A stretch of 64,000 bases of DNA from Blautia sp. BIOML-A1 (GCF_009883055.1 NZ_WWVR01000001.1:248001-312000), one strand, 5' to 3'. Positions 42,585 to 52,592 are shown, numbered from the stretch's first letter. A program made the numbers and translations. Notes: generated by a model from the letters alone, not told the origin.

Positions 42585-42899
42585 TTGAGCAGGTCAAAAA
42601 AAAGCAGGAAAAACACTAGAATATTAAATAATTACCTTGGAATGGCACTGATTTCGGTAGTTGTTTTGATTCTTCTGGGAGCGCTTACTGTACAGAGCAG
42701 GGAGCTTAAGACCAGAATTGCATCCTATGATACAAGGGCATCAGAGTTAAGGACATCTATAGAGGAAGAAGAGGATCGTACAAAGCAGCTCAAAGAAAAG
42801 AAGGAATATATGCAGACGGATGAGTATATTGCAGAACTTGCAAGGGATCGTCTGGGACTTGTCAAGGGTAATGAGATAGTTTTTGAAGAAGAGAAATAA
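42585..42899 (+). CDS. divIC: Septum formation initiator DivIC/FtsB-like
   Basis: The 104-aa bitopic division protein has a short basic cytoplasmic tail, one membrane span (about residues 20-38, MALISVVVLILLGALTV), a coiled coil (ELKTRIASYDTRASELRTSI and following), and the end motif YIAELARDRLGLVKGNEIVF. It forms the DivIC-FtsL-DivIB subcomplex of the divisome. It starts at TTG 42585 with GAGAGGA 8-10 bp upstream; no internal ATG would keep the span. The position before spoIIE is conserved. Confidence 0.93.
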   Translation: MSRSKKSRKNTRILNNYLGMALISVVVLILLGALTVQSRELKTRIASYDTRASELRTSIEEEEDRTKQLKEKKEYMQTDEYIAELARDRLGLVKGNEIVFEEEK

Positions 42900-42941
42900 C
42901 GCATATTTTGGAGAAAACTTTTTTGAGATATGTGTCAGCGT

Positions 42942-42974
42942 TTGACAGATATTTTATAAAAACCCCTTTATAAT
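42942..42974 (+). promoter_or_regulatory. spoIIE promoter with 21-bp spacing
   Basis: TTGACA (42942-42947) and TATAAT (42969-42974) are 21 bp apart, instead of 17. This is the unusual spacing of the B. subtilis spoIIE promoter, which needs Spo0A~P to work with sigma-A RNA polymerase. No perfect 0A box (TGTCGAA) was found by eye. Confidence 0.6.
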
Positions 42975-43009
42975 TTTCCCTGAATGAATCATCAGGGGGA
43001 GGGGAAAAT

Positions 43010-44503
43010 ATGCAGGAATGGATAATTGCCATGCTCGCGGTCAGCATCTTACTGATCCTGCGGGACATGGCAAAAACTGTTTTGAAGGGAAGAAAATCCA
43101 AAAAAGAGGAACCTTTTCCTATGAATGGAGAGCATCCCCAGAAGGAAAGGGTGGAACGTTATGCAGCATCCTTTCAGAAACTGGCGGATACGTTTTATGG
43201 GATGCCCTATAAAAAAGAATACTTAAGCAGCGCACAGGTAGAGAATGTTCTCAGAGAAGCAGGGGAGCATTTGTGCAGGAACTGTTACCGGAGAGAACTG
43301 TGCTGGGGCGAACAGGCAGAGAGCATGTATCAGGGCGGAGAGGCACTGGTGCGGGCGATCGAGCAGGCAGATGAGGGAAGGATTGAAGAACTTCGGAAGC
43401 AGTGGGGAGAGGTCTGTGGGAAGTCACCACAGTATCTGGAAAGTCTGAGGGAATGTTTCCAGCGTGAGAAACAGGAGATGATCTGGGGAAACCGTATGAT
43501 CGAGAGTCGGCTTGCGGTTGCACAGCAGCTGAATGAGATTTCGCATATTATGCGGCAGGTGGCAGAGGATCTCTATGATATCAGTGAGGCGGAGCCGGTC
43601 TTTCAGGAAGAACTGACCAGAAGTCTTCGGAAGCGTCATGTGATTCTTAAGCGGGCGTGGGTGATGGACAAGGTTGAGGGAAGACGGCAGATTTTTCTGA
43701 CTATGCGTGCAAGGAATGGTCAGTGTGTCTCTGTGGCAGAGATTGCGCAGATTTTGTCCGGGATCTGTGAATGCAGCATGACATCGGCACCGGGGAACCG
43801 CTGTATCGTGAACCGGGATTTTCATACCATACATTTTGTGGAAGATGTGAGCTATCAGATGCTGTACGGCGTGGCAAGGATCACCCGGGAGAAAGAGAAG
43901 GTTTCCGGAGATAACTATATCTGCCGTCAGGAGGATGGAGGCAGGTTTGTGATGTGCCTTTCGGACGGCATGGGATCTGGTATGGATGCGTGCAGGGAAA
44001 GTGAAATTGTGGTAGAATTACTGGAGCAGTTCCTGGAATCCGGCTTTTCGCAGGAGACTGCAGCGAGAATGGTCAATTCCGCTCTGGTATTAAACGGCAG
44101 GGAAGGGATGTTTTCGACGGTGGATATCTGTGCGGTGGATCTTTATACAGGGATCTGCGAATTTCTCAAGGCCGGAGCGGCAGCTACGTTTATCCGGCGA
44201 GATCACTGGGTGGAGGCAATCTCTTCTGAGAGTCTTGCGGCGGGACTGGTGCAGAGGATTGATTTTGACACGGCATCCAGGAAGCTGTATCACGGGGACT
44301 GTCTGGTGATGATGACGGACGGGGTGCTGGATGCACTTCCATCGGAGTGCGAGGAAGAAACCATGAAGGAGATCATCCTGGATGTACAGGAGAGTGCCCC
44401 GCGTGAGATCAGCCGGGGAATTCTGGAGAGGGTGCTCGGATACAGTGATTATCGTGCAAGAGATGATATGACAGTGCTGGTTGCGAGTGTTGTAAGAAAA
44501 TAG
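43010..44503 (+). CDS. spoIIE: SpoIIE-type PP2C phosphatase, short form
   Basis: This phosphatase dephosphorylates SpoIIAA and so activates sigma-F in the forespore. The PP2C domain lies at about 290-497: LSDGMGSGMDACRES, GMFSTVDICAVDL, LVMMTDGVLDAL and ARDDMTVLVASV hold the metal-binding Asp residues. The central part keeps the Cys pattern HLCRNCYRRELCWG. Only one hydrophobic segment (residues 4-17) precedes it, whereas the B. subtilis protein is about 830 aa with ten spans. The place before tilS matches the standard order. Confidence 0.9.
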   Translation: MQEWIIAMLAVSILLILRDMAKTVLKGRKSKKEEPFPMNGEHPQKERVERYAASFQKLADTFYGMPYKKEYLSSAQVENVLREAGEHLCRNCYRRELCWGEQAESMYQGGEALVRAIEQADEGRIEELRKQWGEVCGKSPQYLESLRECFQREKQEMIWGNRMIESRLAVAQQLNEISHIMRQVAEDLYDISEAEPVFQEELTRSLRKRHVILKRAWVMDKVEGRRQIFLTMRARNGQCVSVAEIAQILSGICECSMTSAPGNRCIVNRDFHTIHFVEDVSYQMLYGVARITREKEKVSGDNYICRQEDGGRFVMCLSDGMGSGMDACRESEIVVELLEQFLESGFSQETAARMVNSALVLNGREGMFSTVDICAVDLYTGICEFLKAGAAATFIRRDHWVEAISSESLAAGLVQRIDFDTASRKLYHGDCLVMMTDGVLDALPSECEEETMKEIILDVQESAPREISRGILERVLGYSDYRARDDMTVLVASVVRK

Positions 44504-44545
44504 CTGCTGTGAACAGCGGCAGAAACTGAATGAGGATAAAGAAGA

Positions 44546-45961
44546 ATGCAGGAAATGACCCTGGATAAAGTAAAGAGATTTGCCGAACAGAATAAGATGA
44601 TCCCGGAGAACAGCATGATCATAGTGGGGGTATCCGGCGGGAATGATTCCATGACAATGCTGCATCTTTTGAAGAGTTTACAGGCAGGATGGAATTTCGG
44701 GCTGCGGGTGGTGCATGTGAATCATGGGATCCGTGGAGAGGAAGCCGAAAGGGATCAGAAGGTGGTTGAGGATATCTGCCGTCAGTGGGAGATTCCGTGC
44801 AGCTCGTATTGTTATGATGTGCCGCAATTGTCTGAGAAATGGAAGCTTGGAACGGAGGAGACAGGAAGAATTGTCCGGAGGAAGGCGTTTGAGGCAGAGA
44901 AGAAGAAATGCTGGCAGCAGGAGTGCGTCTGTAGGATCGCGCTGGCACACAACAAGAATGATCTTGCGGAAACCATGCTGCATCATCTTGCCAGAGGTAC
45001 CGGTCTGAGAGGCCTCTGCTCGCTGAAACCAGTGAACGGAGAAGTGATTCGTCCTCTTTTGTGTTTAGAAAGAAAAGAAATAGACGAGTATATTAAGGAA
45101 TGCGGGATCCCGGGGATTCTGGACAGTACGAATCTGGAGGATGAGTATACGAGAAACCGGATCCGCAGGCACATCCTTCCGCTGATGGAGCAGGAGATCA
45201 ATGCCAAAGCCATAGAGCATATGGCAGAAACTTCCAGAATTCTGACAGAGGCAGAGGAGTTTCTGACAGAAGAGGCACAGGCACTGGTACAGAGGTACAG
45301 AGAGACGGATGGCAGCTATTGCCTGAAGGAGGATTTTTTTTACAAAAAGGAAATCCTCAAAAGCTATGGCGTCCGGGTGATCCTGGAGACTTTGAGCGGA
45401 CAGAGAAGAGATCTGTCGCAGGTTCATATCCGTCAGACGCTGGAACTGTATCTCTGTCAGGTGAGCAAAAGAATCGATCTTCCCTATGGACTGGAAGTGG
45501 TCAGAAGTTATGACGGTGTATGTATCCGTAAGAAGTCCTGCAGGAAGTCCTCAGAGATGGCTTCCCCCAAAGAGGAATTTGCACTTCCTCTCTCCCAGGG
45601 AACGGTCGAAACATCGTATGGCAGGTTTGAAATTAAAATTTTTCCCTGTTCCGGTGAGAAGATTTTAGAAAAAAAGTATACGAAATGGTTTGATTGTGAT
45701 AAAATAAAGTGCAGTTTGTCTGTCCGTACACGAAAGAGTGGAGACTATCTCGTGATCGGTAAGGGCGGAGAAAGCAAGAAACTGACCAGATGCATGATCG
45801 ATGACAGAGTCCCGAAGGAATTAAGGGAGCAGATCCCCCTGATCGCAGATGGGGAAGAAATTGTGTGGATCGTAGGCGGAAGGATCAGTGAGCGGTATAA
45901 AATTACTTCCTGTACAAGGAATATATTAGAAATCACATACCAAGGAGGAACCAGGAAATGA
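44546..45961 (+). CDS. tilS: tRNA(Ile)-lysidine synthase
   Basis: The 471-aa enzyme puts lysidine on C34 of tRNA-Ile(CAU) so that it reads AUA. The PP-loop is VSGGNDSMTML, followed by VVHVNHGIRGEEAERD, LAHNKNDLAETMLHHLARGTG, and FxDSTNLEDEYTRNRIRRHI in its local form (ILDSTNLEDEYTRN). A TilS C-terminal domain (RTRKSGDYLVIGKGGESKKL, IVWIVGGRISERYKIT) completes the long form. It overlaps hpt by four bases (ATGA). Essential in bacteria that use this route. Confidence 0.95.
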   Translation: MQEMTLDKVKRFAEQNKMIPENSMIIVGVSGGNDSMTMLHLLKSLQAGWNFGLRVVHVNHGIRGEEAERDQKVVEDICRQWEIPCSSYCYDVPQLSEKWKLGTEETGRIVRRKAFEAEKKKCWQQECVCRIALAHNKNDLAETMLHHLARGTGLRGLCSLKPVNGEVIRPLLCLERKEIDEYIKECGIPGILDSTNLEDEYTRNRIRRHILPLMEQEINAKAIEHMAETSRILTEAEEFLTEEAQALVQRYRETDGSYCLKEDFFYKKEILKSYGVRVILETLSGQRRDLSQVHIRQTLELYLCQVSKRIDLPYGLEVVRSYDGVCIRKKSCRKSSEMASPKEEFALPLSQGTVETSYGRFEIKIFPCSGEKILEKKYTKWFDCDKIKCSLSVRTRKSGDYLVIGKGGESKKLTRCMIDDRVPKELREQIPLIADGEEIVWIVGGRISERYKITSCTRNILEITYQGGTRK

Positions 45962-46494
45962 GTGAAAGAATTAAGGTTTTACTGAGTGAAGAGGAAGTGG
46001 ATGCAAGAATCCAGCAGGTGGCAGCCAAAATCAGCAAGGATTATGCCGGAAGAGAGATCCATCTGATCTGCGTACTGAAAGGCGGCGTATTCTTTACCTG
46101 TGAACTTGCAAAGAGAATCACAGTACCGGTATCTCTGGACTTTATGTCTGTGTCCAGTTATGGAGACGATACCAAATCAAGCGGTGTAGTTAAGATCGTA
46201 AAGGATCTGGATCAGCCGCTGATCGGCAAGGACGTGCTGATCGTAGAGGATATCATTGATTCAGGAAGAACTTTAAGTTACCTGATCAAGATCCTTGAGG
46301 ACAGACATCCAAACAGCATCCGTCTGTGTACTCTGCTCGACAAACCGGAGCGCAGAGTCAAAAAGGATGTCAATGTAGATTACTGCTGTTTCAATATTCC
46401 AGATGAATTTGTTGTAGGATATGGGCTTGACTATGCCCAGAAATACAGGAATCTCCCGTTTATCGGAGTAGTGGAATTTGACGGCGAGGAGTGA
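45958..46494 (+). CDS. hpt: Hypoxanthine phosphoribosyltransferase
   Basis: The 178-aa purine salvage enzyme makes IMP or GMP from hypoxanthine or guanine and PRPP. The PRPP loop VLIVEDIIDSGRTLSYL and the catalytic loop SVSSYGDDTKSSG are clear. The base-binding VGYGLDYAQKYRNLPFIG completes the active site. It overlaps tilS by four bases and precedes ftsH by 16 bp, the order found in most Firmicutes. Confidence 0.96.
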   Translation: MSERIKVLLSEEEVDARIQQVAAKISKDYAGREIHLICVLKGGVFFTCELAKRITVPVSLDFMSVSSYGDDTKSSGVVKIVKDLDQPLIGKDVLIVEDIIDSGRTLSYLIKILEDRHPNSIRLCTLLDKPERRVKKDVNVDYCCFNIPDEFVVGYGLDYAQKYRNLPFIGVVEFDGEE

Positions 46495-46510
46495 AAGGAG
46501 ATTTAATTAA

Positions 46511-48346
46511 GTGAACAGACAGCCAGGCAGAATTGGCCTTTATCTGGTTTTGATCGTGATGCTGGTTGCAGGATATTTTTATCTGAACAATCAGGTGGCT
46601 TCCCAGAGTAATTATACGATGGACAAGCTGGAGCAGGCAGCACAGGACGGCAGGGTAACTTCAGCTACTCTGTATCAGAACAGAGAGGTACCGACGGGAT
46701 CTGTTGCGGCAGAGATCGAAGGCGAAGGACAGAAAAAGGTTAATGTGACAGACGTAAATACTGCACAGGAGATTCTTGAGAAGTACGATATCCATCCGGA
46801 TGTCAGAGATGTTCCGCAGGAAAGTGTTTTCCTTACTTCCCTGTTACCGGTGATCATCACAGGAGTGTTTATCGTTTTTATGTTTATCATGATGAACAGA
46901 CAGATGTCAGGTGGAGGCGGCAATTCCAAGATGATGAATTTTGGCAAGAGCCGTGCGAGAATGATGCTTCCGGACGATAAGAAAGTAACCTTCAAGGATG
47001 TGGCAGGTCTTCAGGAAGAGAAGGAAGACCTGGTAGAGGTGGTGGATTTCCTCAAGGCTCCGCAGAAATATACAAGCGTGGGTGCAAGAATCCCGAAAGG
47101 CGTTATCCTTGTAGGTCCTCCAGGAACAGGTAAGACTCTTCTTGCCAAAGCTGTAGCAGGTGAAGCAGGTGTTCCGTTCTTTTCCATTTCCGGTTCGGAT
47201 TTTGTGGAGATGTTTGTCGGTGTCGGCGCCTCCCGTGTCCGTGACTTGTTTGAAGAGGGCAAGAAACATGCACCGTGTATTATTTTTATTGATGAGATCG
47301 ATGCAGTTGCGAGACAGCGTGGAACCGGTATGGGCGGCGGCCATGATGAGAGAGAGCAGACTCTGAATCAGCTTCTTGTGGAGATGGATGGTTTTGGAGT
47401 GAATGAGGGAATCATCGTCATGGCGGCTACCAACCGTGTGGATATTCTTGATCCGGCAATCCTGCGTCCGGGACGTTTCGACCGTAAGGTTGCTGTCGGC
47501 AGACCGGATGTCAAGGGACGTGAGGAGATTCTTCGCGTTCATGTCAAGGACAAACCGCTGGGTGAGGATGTTGATCTGGCACAGATCGCACAGACAACCG
47601 CAGGCTTTACAGGTGCAGACCTTGAGAACCTCATGAATGAGGCTGCAATTATGGCGGCGAAGGCAACGAGATCCTACATTACACAGCAGGATATCAAGCA
47701 TGCCTTTATCAAGGTCGGTATCGGCGCAGAGAAACGAAGTAAGGTTATTTCTGACAAAGAAAAGAAGATCACAGCCTATCATGAGGCGGGACATGCGATC
47801 CTGTTCCATGTTCTTCCGGATATGGATCCTGTCTATACAATCTCGATCATTCCGACAGGTGTTGGGGCAGCAGGATATACCATGCCGCTTCCGGAGAATG
47901 ATGAGATGTTCAACACCAAGGGCAAGATGCTTCAGGATATCACAACGCTGCTTGGCGGCCGTGTGGCTGAGGAACTGATTTTTAATGATATCACAACGGG
48001 CGCTTCCAATGATATCAAGCGTGCTACGGGAACTGCCCGTGCCATGGTCATGCAGTATGGTATGTCGGATAAGCTTGGACTGATCGCCTATGGGGACGAG
48101 GGCGATGAAGTATTTATCGGAAGAGATCTGGCACATACCAGAAGCTACAGTGAAGAAGTGGCCAAGGAGATCGACCAGGAAGTTCATGCCATCATAGACA
48201 AATGTCATGAAGATGCGAGAGAGATCATCACGCAGCATATGGATGTACTTCATAAGTGCGCCGCCCTTCTTTTAGAGAAGGAAAAGGTTCACAGAGAAGA
48301 GTTTGAGGCACTTTTTACATCTGAAAAAATCAGCCTTCAAAAATGA
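46511..48346 (+). CDS. ftsH: ATP-dependent zinc metalloprotease FtsH
   Basis: The 611-aa membrane-anchored AAA+ protease degrades damaged and regulatory membrane proteins. It starts at GTG 46511. There are two membrane spans, about residues 8-24 and 112-131. Walker A is GPPGTGKT (202-209) and Walker B is [16 protein letters not shown]. The second region of homology contains [20 protein letters not shown]. The zinc site HEAGH is at 424-428. The order of domains and length are standard. A terminator follows at 48493-48523. Confidence 0.97.
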   Translation: MNRQPGRIGLYLVLIVMLVAGYFYLNNQVASQSNYTMDKLEQAAQDGRVTSATLYQNREVPTGSVAAEIEGEGQKKVNVTDVNTAQEILEKYDIHPDVRDVPQESVFLTSLLPVIITGVFIVFMFIMMNRQMSGGGGNSKMMNFGKSRARMMLPDDKKVTFKDVAGLQEEKEDLVEVVDFLKAPQKYTSVGARIPKGVILVGPPGTGKTLLAKAVAGEAGVPFFSISGSDFVEMFVGVGASRVRDLFEEGKKHAPCIIFIDEIDAVARQRGTGMGGGHDEREQTLNQLLVEMDGFGVNEGIIVMAATNRVDILDPAILRPGRFDRKVAVGRPDVKGREEILRVHVKDKPLGEDVDLAQIAQTTAGFTGADLENLMNEAAIMAAKATRSYITQQDIKHAFIKVGIGAEKRSKVISDKEKKITAYHEAGHAILFHVLPDMDPVYTISIIPTGVGAAGYTMPLPENDEMFNTKGKMLQDITTLLGGRVAEELIFNDITTGASNDIKRATGTARAMVMQYGMSDKLGLIAYGDEGDEVFIGRDLAHTRSYSEEVAKEIDQEVHAIIDKCHEDAREIITQHMDVLHKCAALLLEKEKVHREEFEALFTSEKISLQK

Positions 48347-48492
48347 GTGTACAACATAGACAAAAACATAAAATGAATTTTGTGAACTTTGTGCACACTT
48401 TTGGGTAGACGCATGATACGATATATATCGTAAAAACCCCCCAATACATTATATAGTTTTTGCTACACCCCATAAGAAGAAATACCTTCTCC

Positions 48493-48523
48493 AAAAAAGA
48501 CAGCTTATCCCGCTGTCTTTTTT
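48493..48523 (+). terminator. Terminator downstream of ftsH
   Basis: AAAAAAGACAGC (48493-48504) pairs perfectly with GCTGTCTTTTTT (48512-48523). It can act on both strands. The rest of the 290-bp gap before the next gene shows nothing else clear. Confidence 0.85.
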
Positions 48524-48636
48524 ACTTTGTAAAAATAGTGCATATTTGCATGGCTTTATTCGGCGGGTTTTATATTGTACTTTTGTGATTTATCAACTAG
48601 AATATACATATGCTAAAGAATAAGGGGATTTTGATT

Positions 48637-50745
48637 ATGGAATGGGAAAATGAGGACATTACCAGAAAAATGCAGTACATTCTGAATATGCGGCCGGTGC
48701 TGAATAAGGACGCTTTTTTCAGTGACGGAACGAGGTATTACAGAAATCCTGCCGAACCAAAGACAGGGGAAACGGTAATGATCAGTTTCCGGACCCAGAA
48801 AAACAATGTGGATGCAGTGTATCTTGTATCCGGCGGAAAGAAACGAAGGATGAAGATCTATAAGACGGTCAAGGGCTTTGATTACTATGCGGCAAGGATC
48901 GTTATGCCGGACGAGGTTTTCAGATATCACTTTGAGATTCTGTATGGGTGGGTAAACTGTTATTATAATCAGCAGGGAGTCTGTACAGAGAGAGAGGATC
49001 GGGATGATTTTGAGATTTATCCGAACTATCAGACACCGGACTGGGCGAAGGGCGCGGTCATGTACCAGATTTTTGTGGATCGTTTCTGCAACGGAGATCC
49101 GACAAACAATGTTCTGACGGATGAGTATTCTTATATCGGAGAACACTGTGAGCAGGTGAAGGACTGGTCCAAGACACCGGCAGTCATGGGCGTGAGGGAA
49201 TTCTATGGCGGAGACCTTCAGGGAGTTATGGATAAGCTGGATTATCTTCAGGATCTTGGAGTGGAGGTCGTGTATCTGAACCCGATCTTTGTATCACCGA
49301 GCAATCACAAGTATGACACACAGGATTATGATTACGTGGATCCTCATTATGGAAAGATCGTGGAGGACTGTGATGGGCTTCTGGCTTCGTGGGACAGGGA
49401 AAACGCTCATGCAGCCAAATATATCAAACGAGTTACCGACAAGAAGAATCTGGAGGCGAGTAATCAGCTTTTTGCGAAGCTGGTGCAGGAGCTTCATAAG
49501 CGAGGCATGAAGGTGATCCTGGACGGAGTATTTAACCACTGTGGCTCCTTTAATAAATGGATGGATCGTGAGCGGATCTATGAAGGACAGGAAGGCTATG
49601 CACCGGGTGCTTATATTTCGGCAGACAGCCCGTATCGCTCCTTCTTTCATTTCAATGACGAGAACAGATGGCCGTATAACCCGTCTTACGATGGATGGTG
49701 GACGCACGACACGCTTCCGAAGCTTAATTATGAGGGTTCCAGAGAGCTTTATGAGTATGTGCTGGATATAGCCCGGAAGTGGGTTTCCGAGCCGTACTGT
49801 GCAGATGGCTGGAGACTGGACGTGGCAGCGGATCTTGGACACAGCAATGAGTTTAATCATAAGTTCTGGAAAGATTTCCGCAGGGCAGTCAAGGAGGCAA
49901 ATCCGGAAGCACTCATTCTTGCCGAGCATTATGGCAATCCGGAGGGATGGCTTCAGGGAGATGAGTGGGATTCTGTCATGAATTATGATGCTTTTATGGA
50001 ACCGGTGACATGGTTTCTGACCGGTATGGAGAAACACAGTGATGAATACCGGGAAGATCTGTATGGAAACAGTGAGGCCTTTATTGCAGCTATGAGGACG
50101 CATATGCGCTCCCTTCATATGTCTGCACTTCATGTGGCGATGAATGAACTGTCCAACCATGATCACTCCAGGTTCCTTACCAGAACGAACCGCCGTGTGG
50201 GAAGGGTTTCTTATGCAGGCCCGCAGGCTGCCTCTGAGAATATCAATACGGCAGTTATGAGAGAGGCAATCGCGATCCAGATGACCTGGCCGGGGGCACC
50301 GACTGTCTATTATGGAGACGAGGCAGGTGTATGTGGATTTACGGATCCGGATAACCGCCGTACCTATCCGTGGGGACATGAGGATAAGGAACTGCTTGAT
50401 TTCTACAAAAAAATGATTGCGATCCACAAAAAATATCGAATCCTGCGAAAGGGTTCCCTGAAATTTTTGTGGAATGATTACCAGGGACTGTGCTATGGAA
50501 GGTTTTCGCATATTGAACAGATGATCATGATACTGAATAACCGTGACGAGGGCAGAGAAGTCACGATCAAAGTATGGCCGGTGGGAATCAGCAGGATGGA
50601 AGAGGTCAGAATGACAAGACTGATCCGGTCATGTCAGGATGGATATACGGATCAGCCAAAGGAGATCATTGCCCGCGCCGGTATGGTGAACCTTTATCTG
50701 CCTCCTAAGAGCGTGACACTTCTGCATCATAAGGATAAAATGTAA
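48637..50745 (+). CDS. GH13 alpha-amylase family enzyme (neopullulanase/cyclomaltodextrinase type)
   Basis: The 702-aa protein has no signal peptide, so it is probably an intracellular glucan hydrolase. An N-terminal beta domain (residues 1-125) of the CBM34-like kind precedes the (beta/alpha)8 barrel that begins WAKGAVMYQIFVDRFCNGD. Catalytic residues are Asp395 (GWRLDVAAD), Glu430 (ILAEHYG) and Asp509 (LSNHDHSRF). The calcium or substrate region is GVFNHCGSFN. ATG 48637 suits the AAGGGG spacing better than ATG 48610. The activity is likely on maltooligosaccharides or pullulan-type links. Confidence 0.9.
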   Translation: MEWENEDITRKMQYILNMRPVLNKDAFFSDGTRYYRNPAEPKTGETVMISFRTQKNNVDAVYLVSGGKKRRMKIYKTVKGFDYYAARIVMPDEVFRYHFEILYGWVNCYYNQQGVCTEREDRDDFEIYPNYQTPDWAKGAVMYQIFVDRFCNGDPTNNVLTDEYSYIGEHCEQVKDWSKTPAVMGVREFYGGDLQGVMDKLDYLQDLGVEVVYLNPIFVSPSNHKYDTQDYDYVDPHYGKIVEDCDGLLASWDRENAHAAKYIKRVTDKKNLEASNQLFAKLVQELHKRGMKVILDGVFNHCGSFNKWMDRERIYEGQEGYAPGAYISADSPYRSFFHFNDENRWPYNPSYDGWWTHDTLPKLNYEGSRELYEYVLDIARKWVSEPYCADGWRLDVAADLGHSNEFNHKFWKDFRRAVKEANPEALILAEHYGNPEGWLQGDEWDSVMNYDAFMEPVTWFLTGMEKHSDEYREDLYGNSEAFIAAMRTHMRSLHMSALHVAMNELSNHDHSRFLTRTNRRVGRVSYAGPQAASENINTAVMREAIAIQMTWPGAPTVYYGDEAGVCGFTDPDNRRTYPWGHEDKELLDFYKKMIAIHKKYRILRKGSLKFLWNDYQGLCYGRFSHIEQMIMILNNRDEGREVTIKVWPVGISRMEEVRMTRLIRSCQDGYTDQPKEIIARAGMVNLYLPPKSVTLLHHKDKM

Positions 50746-50759
50746 TAATCATTATATAG

Positions 50760-50808
50760 ACAAAGTTTGGAACTGTGAAAATATCACAGATCCAGACTTT
50801 GTTTTTTT
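50760..50808 (+). terminator. Terminator of the amylase gene
   Basis: A long imperfect stem ACAAAGTTTGG...CAGACTTTGT with an inner CTGTGA/TCACAG, followed by TTTTTTT. The -35 of the next promoter begins right behind it. Confidence 0.85.
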
Positions 50809-50809
50809 C

Positions 50810-50838
50810 TTGACAGAATATGACAGGTATGTTACGAT
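50810..50838 (+). promoter_or_regulatory. Promoter of the amino-acid ABC transporter
   Basis: TTGACA (50810-50815), a 17-bp spacer and TACGAT (50833-50838). Confidence 0.7.
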
Positions 50839-50907
50839 AACTATACTTTCACACGGTAGAGTGACTGTGTGATAAAACATAAAAACGGTATAAGAGGAGA
50901 GATAGAT

Positions 50908-51786
50908 ATGAAGAAAAAGGCAGTTGCATTAATGCTGAGTGCAGTTATGGTTATGGGAATGGCTTCCGCAGTGAGCGTACAGGCGGGCGTTGCAGATAAG
51001 ACTCTGATCGTAGGATTTGATGCAGAATATCCTCCTTATGGATATATGGATGAGAGCGGAGAATATACAGGTTTTGACCTGGAACTGGCACAGGCAGTGT
51101 GTGATCTGGAGGGATGGACTCTGGACAAAAAACCGATCAACTGGGATTCCAAGGATATGGAACTGAACTCCGGTTCTATTGACTGTATCTGGAACGGATT
51201 TACAATGAACGGAAGAGAAGATGATTATACTTTCTCTGTACCGTATGTAGATAACAGCCAGGTGATCGTTGTAGCCGAGGATTCAGGAATTGAGAAACTG
51301 ACAGATCTGGCAGGCAAGACCGTTGGTGTCCAGGCAGCTTCCGCAGCACTGGATCTTCTCAAGAGCGAAGAAGAGGGTGGACAGAAGGAACTGGCAGATA
51401 CCTTTGGAGCACTGAATGAATTTGCTGATTACAACACTGCATTTACAGAACTGCAGGCAGGAGCACTGGATGCACTTGCAATTGATGTAGGTGTTGCAAA
51501 ATACCAGCTTAATTCCAGAGGAGAGGGATTCAAGATCCTTGATGAGACTCTGAATACAGAGCAGTATGCGATCGGATTCAAGAAGGGCAACGATGAACTT
51601 TGCGATATCGTGAATGCAGACCTTCAGAAGCTGGCAGATGACGGAACCGTAGAGAAGCTGGCAGAGAAATATGAGATCGCTGATATGGTAACTCTTAAGG
51701 CTTCTGATGACGCGGCAGCAGAAGATACAGAGGAAGCAGCAGCTGAGGATAAGACAGAGGATTCTGCACAGGAAGACGCTGAATAA
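50908..51786 (+). CDS. Polar amino-acid ABC transporter substrate-binding protein
   Basis: The 292-aa periplasmic-binding-fold protein (SBP type 3) carries a signal peptide MKKKAVALMLSAVMVMGMAS with a likely cut after VQA. Family motifs are VGFDAEYPPYGYMDESGEYTGFDLELA, cited as VGFDAEYPPYGY and GEYTGFDLELA, and CIWNGFTMNGRED and ADYNTAFTELQAGALDA. There is no lipobox cysteine, unlike most Gram-positive SBPs. Residues 265-292 form an acidic Ala/Glu/Asp tail. The start ATG 50908 has GAGGAGAG. The permease and ATPase genes follow. Confidence 0.92.
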   Translation: MKKKAVALMLSAVMVMGMASAVSVQAGVADKTLIVGFDAEYPPYGYMDESGEYTGFDLELAQAVCDLEGWTLDKKPINWDSKDMELNSGSIDCIWNGFTMNGREDDYTFSVPYVDNSQVIVVAEDSGIEKLTDLAGKTVGVQAASAALDLLKSEEEGGQKELADTFGALNEFADYNTAFTELQAGALDALAIDVGVAKYQLNSRGEGFKILDETLNTEQYAIGFKKGNDELCDIVNADLQKLADDGTVEKLAEKYEIADMVTLKASDDAAAEDTEEAAAEDKTEDSAQEDAE

Positions 51787-51872
51787 TCAGAATCCTGTCA
51801 CCGGATGTGATCTGGAATGGATTTTGACCAGATTGCTGTGACGAAGTGAACAGTAACAAATATAAGACATAT

Positions 51873-51907
51873 GGGATGCTCCCTGGGATCTCGCCGGGGA
51901 GCATCCC
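51873..51907 (+). terminator. Attenuator hairpin between binding protein and permease
   Basis: GGGATGCTCCC (51873-51883) pairs perfectly with GGGAGCATCCC (51897-51907), with no T-run. It probably lowers expression of the permease and ATPase relative to the binding protein. Confidence 0.65.
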
Positions 51908-51933
51908 TGTTGTAAGTTTATGGAGGAGAAGAC

Positions 51934-52581
51934 ATGAGTTTTCAGGTAATGTTACAACAGCTTACCACGGGGTTTGGGTCTACGCTGGTTATCTTTTTTC
52001 TGACACTGCTTTTCTCACTGCCCCTGGGTATGGTGGTGTATTTTGGAAGAGTGAGTCGCTTTAAGCCACTGAGCTGGATCGTCAAAGCCTATATTTCTAT
52101 TATGAGGGGAACGCCATTGATGCTGCAGCTGCTTTTGTGGTATTTTGGACCGTTTTATCTCTGGGGGATGAATATCGGAGGATATAAATTCACTGCGATC
52201 ATTCTTGGATGTTCACTGAATTATGCGGCTTATTTTGCAGAGATATATCGTTCCGGAATTGAATCTATTCCGAGCGGACAGTATGAGGCGGCACAGCTTC
52301 TTGGCTACAATAAAAGTCAGACATTTTTCAAGATCGTACTTCCGCAGGTCGTAAAGATCGTGCTGCCATCAGTGACAAATGAAGTCATCACATTGGTTAA
52401 GGATACCTCTCTTGTATATTCTGTATCCTATATCGAGATGTTTGCACTTGCAAAACAGATCGCGGCAGCACAGACAACGGTACTTCCGTTTGTGATCGCA
52501 GGTGTGTTCTATTACATTTTCAACTTTGTGGTTGCATGGGTAATGGAATGGTTTGAAAAGAAAATGAACTATTATCATTAG
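51934..52581 (+). CDS. Amino-acid ABC transporter permease (HisM/GlnP type)
   Basis: The 215-aa integral membrane subunit has about five spans. The EAA loop reads [23 protein letters not shown], cited as [13 protein letters not shown] and FFKIVLPQV, which docks the ATPase. [14 protein letters not shown] is the family N-terminal motif. ATG 51934 has TGGAGGAG. It acts with the preceding binding protein and the following ATPase as a one-permease importer for polar amino acids; the substrate is not determined by sequence. Confidence 0.94.
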   Translation: MSFQVMLQQLTTGFGSTLVIFFLTLLFSLPLGMVVYFGRVSRFKPLSWIVKAYISIMRGTPLMLQLLLWYFGPFYLWGMNIGGYKFTAIILGCSLNYAAYFAEIYRSGIESIPSGQYEAAQLLGYNKSQTFFKIVLPQVVKIVLPSVTNEVITLVKDTSLVYSVSYIEMFALAKQIAAAQTTVLPFVIAGVFYYIFNFVVAWVMEWFEKKMNYYH

Positions 52582-52592
52582 GAGGAAATGGC

